Below, piece by piece: positions 30,536-38,066 of a DNA stretch of 43,538 nucleotides; within the stretch, counting starts at the first letter, position 1, and each line of letters starts with the position of its first letter. Below the pieces are notes generated by a model. It was not told the DNA's origin. It was given only the letters and a program-made list of their open reading frames with translations, and did no database searches. A program made the position numbers and the translations under genes. Origin of the DNA: Lachnospiraceae bacterium. GTDB taxonomy: Bacteria > Bacillota > Clostridia > Lachnospirales > Lachnospiraceae. The stretch spans positions 1 to 43,538 of the forward strand of contig JAFUUX010000060.1 of the NCBI GenBank assembly GCA_017471325.1, written 5' to 3'.

Positions 30536-31849
30536 ATGGCAGACGATATCGCGCCGGAATTACTGGAAAAAGTACAGAGCGAATACCGCGATCTGAGAGA
30601 AAATGACAGTACGCTGGCACGGATCAGAAAAAAAACGGCAGCAGGATCAGCGAATGGAAAGGATCTTGATGCTTATGCTGTAAGAGAAGGTGAGTTACTG
30701 GCGGAGGCGCTGCGCAACAATGTTTCGGGGGATGTTCTGCCGAACGGGAAGATGTACTTTAACATCGCAAACAGGGTGCTTCCGCCTGTTTTGCAGGAGG
30801 ATTATAGCCATGTGGCAGACATGGCAGAGCAGATCCAGCAGGGCATGAACGATAAGGCGGGGATCCGCATCAGGGCACAGCGGCCGGAACTGGAAGAGAA
30901 CCGTGTGAAGGGGCTTGTGAACCTTGCGGCAACTGCTGATCAGTACGAAAACATCCGGAAAGAGCTGGAAGGGGATGTGGTGAACTTCTCCCAGAACGTA
31001 GCTACGAACAGCGTGCGGAAAAACGCAGAATTTCAGTACAAAGCGGGGCTTTCTCCGAAAATCGTGCGAACCGCAGCGGCAGGATGCTGCAAATGGTGTA
31101 CGGATCTGGCCGGAACATACGATTATGCGACGGTAAAGGCTTCCGGAAACGAAGTATGGCAACGCCATCGCGGATGCGGATGTGTCGTGGAGTACGATCC
31201 GGGCAACGGCAGCAGGCAGAATGTGCATACGAAGCAGCATGTGCAGAGCGATGATGCAAAAGCAGAGCGGATCAAAACGAGTATAGAAAGGGAAACAGAA
31301 AGACAGGAGCAGGAAGAAAGTGCCAGGAATGAGAGGGTTGAACGAGATAGAATTGAAAAGAGGGAAGAATACAAAGGAAATAGGCAATTCCTTAAACTGG
31401 CAAAAGAAGGAAATATATATGTTGTCAAAACTGAGAAACTCTATGATAATGCGCTAAAAATAGAACCAATTCCGGGATTTGAAGATTATGTGAGCCATGG
31501 GGATCCGTACAGCATTGTATTCAGGGACGCAAATGGAAATGAAACAAATGTAAGCGCAAAAGAGTATGGAGATATTCTTGAAGCGAACGGATACAATGGA
31601 GAGAAAATGCGGTTGATAGCTTGCCAAACGGGTGCAGGGGATGGATTGATTCCTACATATCTGGCAAAGAGATTCAGTACAGAAGTTATAGCACCGACAG
31701 AGATTGTAAATATCGACTTTGAAGGAAATATGATATTGGCAAACAGTGATGAAGATGCTAAAATGGGAATAGAAACAGGAGAATGGGTTCTGTTTGGATC
31801 AAACGGGAGAATAAGAGCATGGTCTTCATCGGACGATACAAAGAACTGA
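30536..31849 (+). CDS. MuF-type minor head protein with C-terminal cysteine-protease-like toxin domain
   Basis: 437 aa. Residues about 1-225 are an SPP1 gp7/Mu F-type head protein: helical, ending in CCKWC (Cys184, 185, 188) and HRGCGC, the usual Cys cluster. A Glu/Arg coiled-coil linker follows (about 245-285). The C-terminal 140 residues are unrelated to head proteins: HGDPYSIVF with His321, then LIACQTGAGDGL with Cys363, then TEVIAPTEIV and a GSNGRIRAW end. This His/Cys pair and APT layout is that of the toxin domains found at the end of polymorphic toxins (peptidase C80-like). MuF fusions of this type are a known phage toxin class. The tail region is more AT-rich than the head part, a sign of exchange. 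Next gene is the probable immunity protein. Activity is inferred. Confidence 0.75.
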   Translation: MADDIAPELLEKVQSEYRDLRENDSTLARIRKKTAAGSANGKDLDAYAVREGELLAEALRNNVSGDVLPNGKMYFNIANRVLPPVLQEDYSHVADMAEQIQQGMNDKAGIRIRAQRPELEENRVKGLVNLAATADQYENIRKELEGDVVNFSQNVATNSVRKNAEFQYKAGLSPKIVRTAAAGCCKWCTDLAGTYDYATVKASGNEVWQRHRGCGCVVEYDPGNGSRQNVHTKQHVQSDDAKAERIKTSIERETERQEQEESARNERVERDRIEKREEYKGNRQFLKLAKEGNIYVVKTEKLYDNALKIEPIPGFEDYVSHGDPYSIVFRDANGNETNVSAKEYGDILEANGYNGEKMRLIACQTGAGDGLIPTYLAKRFSTEVIAPTEIVNIDFEGNMILANSDEDAKMGIETGEWVLFGSNGRIRAWSSSDDTKN

Positions 31850-32121
31850 ATCCGGGAAAAGGATATCCGTCTATGAGGGATTTCTTTTCTGATGCTCCAT
31901 ACGAAGGCCAGGAGAAAGTATATTATTACTTGACACATGGGAAAGAGGATATGGTTTCGGAGGAAATTCCAAAAGATGTGTTTTCTGGAAAGTCAATACG
32001 GATGGAAAAGATAGGTATGAATGATGGAGAGTATACTTGGTTCAATACTCTTGCGTATTATGTAAGACGGTATAACCTAAGGCTTCCGGAAGAGTTTGAA
32101 AAGAAGATACTTGAAGGATAA
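31819..32121 (+). CDS. Probable immunity protein of the MuF toxin
   Basis: 100 aa, AT-rich relative to its neighbours. ATG 31819 has GGGAGA 8 nt upstream and overlaps the toxin end by 31 nt, a coupled arrangement that makes toxin and antidote together. Sequence is soluble, acidic and basic mixed (RYKELNPGKGYPSMRDFF ... GMNDGEYTWFNTLAYYVRRYN), with no signal peptide. It has no place in head assembly by position or family; a terminator ends the cassette immediately after. By analogy with other polymorphic toxins it would protect the lysogen by binding the toxin domain. No named Imm family recognised. Confidence 0.6.
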   Translation: MVFIGRYKELNPGKGYPSMRDFFSDAPYEGQEKVYYYLTHGKEDMVSEEIPKDVFSGKSIRMEKIGMNDGEYTWFNTLAYYVRRYNLRLPEEFEKKILEG

Positions 32122-32147
32122 AAGCATCGGATCCCCGGTGCTTTTTT
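32120..32147 (+). terminator. Terminator directly after the immunity gene
   Basis: AAAAGCATCGG (32120-32130) pairs with CCGGTGCTTTT (32135-32145) across a 4-nt loop, one U-G, with a T6 run. It lies inside the late operon, overlapping the immunity stop codon and 15 nt before the terminase gene. Confidence 0.8.
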
Positions 32148-32161
32148 GATGGAGATGTAAT

Positions 32162-33550
32162 ATGACAGAGGAGCGCATAGGAAGGCAGACACCTACCCTC
32201 TGCGTGGTTCTGCCATACAAAAAGACAAGAGGCGCAGAGGCGGTAGAACTTTATAACAAGACCGGACGGACGGCCAGGGAATGGCAGGAAGTGCTGCTGT
32301 ATGACATCATGGCCGAGAACGATGACGGCCTGTGGGTGCATACAAGGTATGGATACGAGGTGCCGCGCCGGAATGGCAAGGGCGAGATCCTTACCATGCG
32401 GGAACTGTGGGGACTGCAAAATGGCGAAAGGATCATGCACACTGCACATCTGGCTTCCACGGCACATAACGCATGGGAAAGACTGTATGCTCTGGTGAGA
32501 GCGGCAGGCCTGCAGATCACTTCGGAATACAGGGCGTTTGGCAAAGAGCACATCTATGTAGAGGGCGGCGGCCGGATCGAGTTCAGGACAAGGACATCAA
32601 AAGGCGGCCTGGGAGAAGGATATGACCTTCTGGTGGTCGATGAGGCGCAGGAGTATCAGACCAGCCATGAGTCAGCGCTGAAATACATGGTAACGGACAG
32701 CGATAATCCGCAGATAATCATGTGTGGCACGCCGCCGACAGCAGTTTCCGCGGGCACGGTATTTGCGGAATACCGGCAGCAGACGATCCAGGGCAAGAAC
32801 ATGGATGCAGGCTGGGCGGAATGGTCCGTAGAGCAGGAAATGGATCCTGCAGATACAGAGGCATGGTATGGAACAAACCCGTCGCTGGGACTGCAACTAT
32901 CGGAAAGGGATGTCAGGAACGAATACACGGGCGATATTGTGGATTTTAACATACAGCGCCTGGGTTTATGGATATCCTATAATCAGGCATCGGCGATCAG
33001 CCGGGCAGAGTGGCAGAGGATGCAGGTTGATGAAGAACTGCGGATCTCCGGCAAGCTGTATGTCGGGGTGAAGTATGGCATCGATGCCAGAAGGATGGCG
33101 GCTTCTGTCGCGGTAAGAGCCGGGAATAAAGTGTTTGTGGAAGTCCTGTTTTGTCAGGATATGCGGAAAGGGAACCGGCGGCTTTTGGAGTTCCTGAAGC
33201 GTGCAGATGTTGAGAAGGTTGTCGTAGACGGGAAAGCCGGACAGGACCTGCTTGCAGAGGAAATGAAGAAAGAGAAGATGAAAAAGCCGATACTGCCGAA
33301 GGTATCGGAGATAATAGTGGCAAACGCGAAATTTGAACAGGCCGTGGAAAGCGGAGCGCTGCTGCATAACGGACAGCCATCTTTGGAAGAGGTAGTGTCC
33401 AATTGCGAGAAACGGACGATCGCATCCACGGGATTTGGGTACAGGTCGCTGAAGCCGGACATGGAGATCGCTATCATGGACAGCGCGATCCTGGCATATT
33501 GGGCAGCGGAGGAGTTCAAAGAAAAAAAGAAACAGATAGCAAGGTATTAA
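32162..33550 (+). CDS. Large terminase subunit
   Basis: 462 aa. ATPase half: Walker A-like PRRNGKGE (about 64-71) and Walker B LLVVDEAQEY (about 159-168), with the following coupling region MCGTPPT. C-terminal nuclease half (about 300-450) with VGVKYGIDAR, VVDGKAG and a final Asp motif (EIAIMDSAILAYW). It powers DNA packaging and cuts the genome. It sits downstream of portal and the MuF gene; usually it precedes portal. GGAGAT lies shortly before the ATG. No small subunit gene is recognised in the window. Confidence 0.9.
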   Translation: MTEERIGRQTPTLCVVLPYKKTRGAEAVELYNKTGRTAREWQEVLLYDIMAENDDGLWVHTRYGYEVPRRNGKGEILTMRELWGLQNGERIMHTAHLASTAHNAWERLYALVRAAGLQITSEYRAFGKEHIYVEGGGRIEFRTRTSKGGLGEGYDLLVVDEAQEYQTSHESALKYMVTDSDNPQIIMCGTPPTAVSAGTVFAEYRQQTIQGKNMDAGWAEWSVEQEMDPADTEAWYGTNPSLGLQLSERDVRNEYTGDIVDFNIQRLGLWISYNQASAISRAEWQRMQVDEELRISGKLYVGVKYGIDARRMAASVAVRAGNKVFVEVLFCQDMRKGNRRLLEFLKRADVEKVVVDGKAGQDLLAEEMKKEKMKKPILPKVSEIIVANAKFEQAVESGALLHNGQPSLEEVVSNCEKRTIASTGFGYRSLKPDMEIAIMDSAILAYWAAEEFKEKKKQIARY

Positions 33551-33571
33551 AGCTGGGAAACCGGCTTTTTT
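33549..33571 (+). terminator. Terminator after terL
   Basis: AAGCTGG-GAAA-CCGGCTT (one U-G) followed by TTTTTAT. Overlaps the terL stop codon; partial termination here would set the balance between packaging and structural genes. Confidence 0.65.
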
Positions 33572-33578
33572 ATATTAA

Positions 33579-33629
33579 ACCGTCACTGCCGGTCATAGCA
33601 GGCACACCGTCACTGCCGGGTTAAGCAGG
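33579..33629. repeat. Imperfect 24-nt direct repeat upstream of the scaffold gene
   Basis: ACCGTCACTGCCGG occurs at 33579-33592 and 33606-33619, each continuing to AGCAGG; period 27 nt, four mismatches over 24 nt. Non-coding; role unknown. Confidence 0.6.
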
Positions 33630-33642
33630 AAAGGAGAAAAAG

Positions 33643-34140
33643 ATGGATTTAGAAACACCTATCACCACACAGGAGGCGCTGGATGCATACGTGCAGGAGC
33701 AGGTAAACAAAGCAGTCCAGAGCAAAGCAGCAAGGGATGCGCAGAAATACGAAGGCTATACTTCCCCGAATGATCTGAAGGCCTTGAAGGAGAAGTATGA
33801 GAAACAGATCGGAGATCTGAACGGTGCCCTGAGTGCCGCAAATGAAAAAGCGGGACAGTACGACAAAGACATTGCCGAAAGGGATGCCAGGATCAAAGGT
33901 TATGAAACGGCAGCAGTAAAGACACGCATTGCACACGAAATGGGGCTTCCCTATGAGCTGCACGGACGCCTGAACGGTGAAACGGAGGAAGAGATCCGGA
34001 AAGATGCGGAAGGTCTGGCGAAAATCTTCAAGACGCAGTCGGCCCCACCGCTGGCAAGTTCAGAAAAACCTGTATCGAAACAGGATGCACAAACAGCGGC
34101 ATACAAGAATATGCTGCAGAATCTGAAAGGAGAAAATTAA
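33643..34140 (+). CDS. Head scaffold protein (GP20/DUF4355-like)
   Basis: 165 aa, nearly all helical and charged, with a central coiled coil (LKEKYEKQIGDLNGALSAANEK). It lies immediately before the major capsid gene, the standard position of scaffold proteins. It guides capsid assembly and is then lost. C-terminus is Lys/Asn-rich (NMLQNLKGEN). AGGAGA lies before the ATG. Confidence 0.8.
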   Translation: MDLETPITTQEALDAYVQEQVNKAVQSKAARDAQKYEGYTSPNDLKALKEKYEKQIGDLNGALSAANEKAGQYDKDIAERDARIKGYETAAVKTRIAHEMGLPYELHGRLNGETEEEIRKDAEGLAKIFKTQSAPPLASSEKPVSKQDAQTAAYKNMLQNLKGEN

Positions 34141-34141
34141 G

Positions 34142-35056
34142 ATGGCAAGTACATTAAGCAGAGGAACACTGTTCCCGCCCGAACTGACAAATGAAATGTT
34201 CAACATGGTATCCGGCAAGAGTTCTCTTGCGGCATTGAGTGGACAGAAACCGATCCCGTTCAACGGCGCGACCATGTTCACCTTTAACTTCGACAAAGAG
34301 ATCGATGTTCTGGGCGAGAACAGCGCAAAATCAAATGGTGGCGTGACTATTGAGCCGGTGACGATCACCCCGATCAAGGTGGAGTATGGTACCCGTATCT
34401 CTGACGAGTTCAAGTACGGCAACGAGGAAGTGCAGCTCCAGTACCTGCAGGCGTTCGCGGATGGCTTCGCAAAGAAGGTTGCACGCGGTATCGATATTAT
34501 GGCGATCCACGGGCTGAACCCGAGAACGAACGTGGCAGCAGCTACGATCATCGGTAACAATCACTTTGACTACAAGGTAAGCCAGAAGGTTACGGAATCC
34601 GTAAATACCACTGCGGACGAGGATGTAGAGGCAATGATTGCTCTGGTACAGGCAAACGAGGATGACGTGACCGGTATGATGATGTCCCCGGCATTCCGCT
34701 CCAGACTGGCGGCACTGACGGATAGCGACGGCCGCAGACTGTATCCGGAATTGGGATGGGGCGCGGCACCGGGCGCGATCAAAGGCCTGCCGGTCTCGGT
34801 CAACAGCACGGTATCCAAAGCGGCAACGGGTGCCACGGAGACAGACCAGGCAATCGCCGGCAACTTCCGTGACTACTTCCGCTGGGGCTTTGCGAAGGAG
34901 ATCCCCATCGAGGTGATCGAATACGGCAATCCGGACAACGATACGGAAGCCGGCGACCTGAAAGGGCACAATCAGGTATATTTGCGCGGTGAGGCATACA
35001 TCGGATGGGCAATCCTTAAACCGGAAGCGTTTGCAAGGGTTGTGGCAACTGTATAA
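34142..35056 (+). CDS. Major capsid protein, HK97-like fold
   Basis: 304 aa. Opens with TLSRGTLFPPELTNEMFNMV, typical of capsids that need no N-terminal protease. ALSGQKPIPFNGATMFTF and the SDEFKYG segment (E-loop/P-domain region) follow, with the end YLRGEAYIGWAILKPEAFARV. It forms the icosahedral shell. One nucleotide separates it from the scaffold gene, so the two are co-translated. No maturation protease gene is seen, consistent with scaffold-dependent assembly. Confidence 0.88.
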   Translation: MASTLSRGTLFPPELTNEMFNMVSGKSSLAALSGQKPIPFNGATMFTFNFDKEIDVLGENSAKSNGGVTIEPVTITPIKVEYGTRISDEFKYGNEEVQLQYLQAFADGFAKKVARGIDIMAIHGLNPRTNVAAATIIGNNHFDYKVSQKVTESVNTTADEDVEAMIALVQANEDDVTGMMMSPAFRSRLAALTDSDGRRLYPELGWGAAPGAIKGLPVSVNSTVSKAATGATETDQAIAGNFRDYFRWGFAKEIPIEVIEYGNPDNDTEAGDLKGHNQVYLRGEAYIGWAILKPEAFARVVATV

Positions 35057-35073
35057 GCAAAGGAGGAAACGGC

Positions 35074-35334
35074 ATGAGGTACAGGAACGTGAAAACCGGC
35101 GTGATACTGGACACGCCCTGTCTGATCTCCGGTAATGGCTGGCAGGAGGAAACTTCTGCCAGCATTGCTCCTGAAGAGGAGACGGAAGCAGATAGCGGGG
35201 AAGCAGAAGAGGAGCCGGAAGAGCCAAAGGCAGAACAGGCGGAAGAAAAGAAGGAAGTTGCACCGGTGCAACAGGAAACGGTGCAAAAAGAAACCGCCAA
35301 AGGCGCAGTGATCAAGCCGAAGAAAGGAAAGTAA
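35074..35334 (+). CDS. Small acidic head-region protein
   Basis: 86 aa. N-terminal RYRNVKTGVILDTPCLISG, then a long Glu-rich low-complexity tail ending in basic KKGK. AGGAGG lies before the ATG. Common between capsid and connector genes in Firmicutes phages; role unknown. Confidence 0.65.
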   Translation: MRYRNVKTGVILDTPCLISGNGWQEETSASIAPEEETEADSGEAEEEPEEPKAEQAEEKKEVAPVQQETVQKETAKGAVIKPKKGK

Positions 35335-35337
35335 GGT

Positions 35338-35760
35338 ATGGCAGCAGCATTTGCAACAGTAGAGGATGTGGAACTGCTGGGCGGACGGACGCTTACACAG
35401 AGCGAAACGGAACGGACAGAGGCATTATTGCCGGTGGTATCGGATCTGCTGCGCAATGAGGCGATGATAGTCGGGAGAAATCTGGACGGAATGATCGTTG
35501 CTGATGAGACGGGAGCCTATGGGAATGTTGTGAAACTGGTGACGGTCGATGTTACGATCCGGGCACTCAGGCAGGAGACCAGCGGAGAGCCAATGAGTCA
35601 GGAATCACAATCAGGGCTGGGCTATACATGGTCCGGAACGTATGCGATACCGGGCGGAGGCATTGCAAATGCGATCATGCGTAATGACTTAAAGCGCCTG
35701 GGATTGCGGCGGCAGAGGATAGGAGCGCTGGATATCTATGGGACAGAGACTGAAGGGTGA
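35338..35760 (+). CDS. Head-tail connector (Gp19/Gp15-like)
   Basis: 140 aa. FATVEDVELLGGRTLTQSETERTEALLPVVSDLLRNEA is a typical opening of the helical connector that binds the portal ring. AGGAAAGTAAGG lies upstream. Overlaps the next gene by 23 nt. Confidence 0.75.
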   Translation: MAAAFATVEDVELLGGRTLTQSETERTEALLPVVSDLLRNEAMIVGRNLDGMIVADETGAYGNVVKLVTVDVTIRALRQETSGEPMSQESQSGLGYTWSGTYAIPGGGIANAIMRNDLKRLGLRRQRIGALDIYGTETEG

Positions 35761-36082
35761 AACGGTTATACTGATCCGTAAAACGCAGACAGGAGAAGAT
35801 CCGTTTGGGAGACCGGTATACAAAGAGACAGAGACAGAAGTGGCGAATGTGCTTGTCGGCTTGCCGGAGGCACAGGATGTGACAGATGAGATCAATCTGA
35901 GCGGCAAGAGGATCGCGTATGTGCTGGGGATCCCGAAAGGCGATGCGAACAAGTGGCATGACACGGAAGTGATCATACGGGGCAAACGGTTCCGGACCAT
36001 AGGGAAGCCGGTTTACGGAACACCGGAGAATATGCCCATGTGGTGGGGTGGAAAGGTATCGGTGGAACGCTATGGCGATTAA
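35738..36082 (+). CDS. Head-closure / stopper protein
   Basis: 114 aa, beta-rich with GRPVYKETETEVANVLVG and a final WWGGKVSVERYG. Position (second connector gene) and pattern match head-closure proteins that seal the portal. Overlaps genes on both sides. Confidence 0.65.
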   Translation: MGQRLKGETVILIRKTQTGEDPFGRPVYKETETEVANVLVGLPEAQDVTDEINLSGKRIAYVLGIPKGDANKWHDTEVIIRGKRFRTIGKPVYGTPENMPMWWGGKVSVERYGD

Positions 36083-36311
36083 GGTGGAACTGAACCATGA
36101 TGGCGTGAGGGAGCTGCTCAGGTCTCCGGAGATGCTGGCTATATGCGAGGAGTACGCACGGAAGGCGGTGCATGCGCTTGGGGAAGGCTATGAAGTAAGC
36201 GCGCACACCGGAAGCGGCCGTGTGAACGCATCGGTTGTAGCGATATCCAGGGAAGCCATAGCAGAGAACAGCGCAAATAACACAGTATTGAAGGCGGTGC
36301 TGGCAAAATGA
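36072..36311 (+). CDS. Tail-completion protein, HK97 gp10-like position
   Basis: 79 aa. Starts with IKVELNHDGVRELLRSPEM, then a helical segment and a GSGRVNASVVAISREAIAEN beta pair, as in short gp10-like proteins. ATG 36072 lies inside the end of the previous gene; ends in a 4-nt overlap with the next. Confidence 0.65.
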   Translation: MAIKVELNHDGVRELLRSPEMLAICEEYARKAVHALGEGYEVSAHTGSGRVNASVVAISREAIAENSANNTVLKAVLAK

Positions 36312-36643
36312 TAGAAAAGACCATATTGGATTATCTGAACAGCGTGATGACGGTACCGGCATTTATGGAAGAGCCGGAAGAACCGCCGGCAGAATATCTC
36401 CGGATTGAAAAACAGGGTTCCGGATACACGGACCATGTGAAGTCGGCAGTGATCACAGTGCAGTCCTATGGCAGCAGCATGTACCGGGCGGCGGAGATCA
36501 ATGCGCAGGTAGTGGGAGCAATGCTGCAGGCGGTGGAATTGAACGGGATAACAAGGTCAGCACTGAATTCGGACTACTGTTTTACTGACGAAGCAACACA
36601 CAGGCACAGATATCAGGCAGTATTTGATATCGTGTATTTTTAA
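36308..36643 (+). CDS. Tail terminator-like protein
   Basis: 111 aa, with the helix-strand pattern of tail terminators (MIEKTILDYLNSVM ... AVITVQSYG ... HRYQAVFDIVYF). It precedes the major tail protein as usual and would cap the tail tube. ATGA overlap with the upstream gene. Confidence 0.65.
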   Translation: MIEKTILDYLNSVMTVPAFMEEPEEPPAEYLRIEKQGSGYTDHVKSAVITVQSYGSSMYRAAEINAQVVGAMLQAVELNGITRSALNSDYCFTDEATHRHRYQAVFDIVYF

Positions 36644-36659
36644 CAGGAGGAAAAAGAAA

Positions 36660-37379
36660 ATGGCAAACAATTCAGCAAACGTACAGATAGGTAAACCGAG
36701 CATTGCGGGCGGAATCTGGATGGGACCGGAGGGTGCAGCGCTGCCGACGAATGCAAAGAGCGCGATCGATGAGGCAGTGTTCAGCTGCATCGGGTACTGC
36801 TCGGAGGACGGCGTGACCAATTCCAGTTCTTTTACATCACAGGACATCAAAGCATGGGGCGGTGACATTGTAGCGAGCCCGCTGACAGAGAAAAAAGACA
36901 CGTTCAAGTGGAAAAGCATTGAAGCGGGAAATATGAACGTGCTCAAACTGGTACATGGCGACGAGAATGTGGAGGGTTCCATCTCGAGCGGCATCACAGT
37001 AAAGGTAAACGCAACGGATAAGGCGCGCCATTCCTTCATCATTGATCTGCAGGTAGGAACCAATATACTGAAGCGTATCACGATTCCGGCAGGCAAGATA
37101 TCCGAGCTTGGCGATGTGGTGTATAAAGACGGGGAAGCTGTCGGATACGATATGAAGATCACGGCGTTTCCGGACGCGGCCGGACAGACGCATTACGAGT
37201 ACATCCAGGAAGGCTCGCAGTCAGGCGGCGTGACTTATACCTACACAGCCGTGACGCCGGAGGGGACAGAAAACCCGAACGAGGAGGGCTGGTATGTACT
37301 GAGCGGGGATTCTTATATCATTACCGCAGATACAACGGTTGACAGCAACAAGACATATTATGAGCGTGACAGCATTTGA
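36660..37379 (+). CDS. Major tail protein with C-terminal add-on
   Basis: 239 aa. Residues about 1-185 are beta-rich tail-tube protein (VQIGKPSIAGGIWMGPEGA ... ASPLTEKKDTFKWKSIEAG). The last 45 residues (GTENPNEEGWYVLSGDSYIITADTTVD) are an appended small domain seen on many surface and phage proteins of this bacterial group, probably exposed on the tail. AGGAGG precedes ATG 36660. Confidence 0.82.
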   Translation: MANNSANVQIGKPSIAGGIWMGPEGAALPTNAKSAIDEAVFSCIGYCSEDGVTNSSSFTSQDIKAWGGDIVASPLTEKKDTFKWKSIEAGNMNVLKLVHGDENVEGSISSGITVKVNATDKARHSFIIDLQVGTNILKRITIPAGKISELGDVVYKDGEAVGYDMKITAFPDAAGQTHYEYIQEGSQSGGVTYTYTAVTPEGTENPNEEGWYVLSGDSYIITADTTVDSNKTYYERDSI

Positions 37380-37388
37380 GCATTGTAA

Positions 37389-37414
37389 ACGGGGCTGCTT
37401 AACGGCGGCCCCGT
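37389..37414 (+). terminator. Hairpin after the major tail gene
   Basis: ACGGGGCTGC pairs with GCGGCCCCGT (one U-G). Only a poor T tract follows, so it may slow or partly stop transcription, or stabilise the upstream message, rather than fully terminate. Confidence 0.45.
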
Positions 37415-37433
37415 ATTCGTAAAGGAGGAGCAG

Positions 37434-37694
37434 ATGAAAGTAGTATTGGAAGAGGATTTTTCATTAGAGATCGATGACAGAAGGCTTGATGATTACGAAC
37501 TGGTAGAGGCATTGACGGACGTTGACAAGGGGAAGGTAAGCAGGCTGACAGATGCGGTCAATATTCTTCTGGGAGAGGAAAAGCCGACATTGTTTGAACA
37601 TATCAGGGAAAAGAAAGGGTATGTTTCCACGGAGGAAATCAAGAGCACACTGATGAGGATCATAGCAGAACTGAAGAACGGAAAAAAATACTGA
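37434..37694 (+). CDS. Tail assembly chaperone, short form (gpG-like)
   Basis: 86 aa, acidic and helical (MKVVLEEDFSLEIDDRRLDDYELVEAL). Position after the major tail protein and before the tape measure is that of gpG. AGGAGGAG lies before the ATG. Its last codons contain the slippery run at 37682-37688, one sense codon before TGA, which allows a -1 shift into the next frame. Expected to bind and hold the tape measure during tail assembly. Confidence 0.8.
   Translation: MKVVLEEDFSLEIDDRRLDDYELVEALTDVDKGKVSRLTDAVNILLGEEKPTLFEHIREKKGYVSTEEIKSTLMRIIAELKNGKKY
37682..37688 (+). other. Slippery sequence for -1 programmed frameshift
   Basis: A-AAA-AAA in the zero frame (GGA AAA AAA TAC TGA). After a -1 slip the frame is open through ATA CTG ATC CTT GCC AAA into the downstream gene, with no stop between. 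The fused product would have 210 residues. Confidence 0.75.
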
Positions 37695-38065
37695 TCCTTG
37701 CCAAAATGCTGTCGATGGATGAAGATGCGCTGATATGTGATCTTGCACAGACATACGGTATTGTGGAATATGAAAATTATCCGGCAAGAAAGATCGGTGT
37801 GCTGGCTGGCGGTCTTCCTCCGGAGGCAAGGATCATGAAAAAGATAGCAGGCAGCGTAGTAACACGCGATGAGATGATGACGGCCCTTATATTTGACAGG
37901 CTGAACTGGTTATGCTGGTCCAAGACGAAAGATGCGCAGCATGGTTGGAACAGACCGGAATCCATTGCGAAGAGACTGATGGATCCGCCCAAAAAGGAAG
38001 TGCTGCATGGTTCCAAAGATGTGGAATCATTTATGGAATGGCGGAAAAAGATGATAGAGGGTTGA
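37688..38065 (+). CDS. Tail assembly chaperone frameshift extension (gpGT-like, Gp15-type)
   Basis: 125 residues read after the -1 slip at 37688; an internal ATG at 37706 has no ribosome binding site, so expression as a fusion is likelier. ALICDLAQTYGIVEYENYPARKIGVLAGGL and MTALIFDRLNWLCWSKTKDA fit Gp15-type chaperone extensions. The fusion acts with the short form at a fixed ratio to load the tape measure. It ends 1 nt before the tape measure gene. Confidence 0.78.
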   Translation: MLILAKMLSMDEDALICDLAQTYGIVEYENYPARKIGVLAGGLPPEARIMKKIAGSVVTRDEMMTALIFDRLNWLCWSKTKDAQHGWNRPESIAKRLMDPPKKEVLHGSKDVESFMEWRKKMIEG

Positions 38066-38066
38066 T

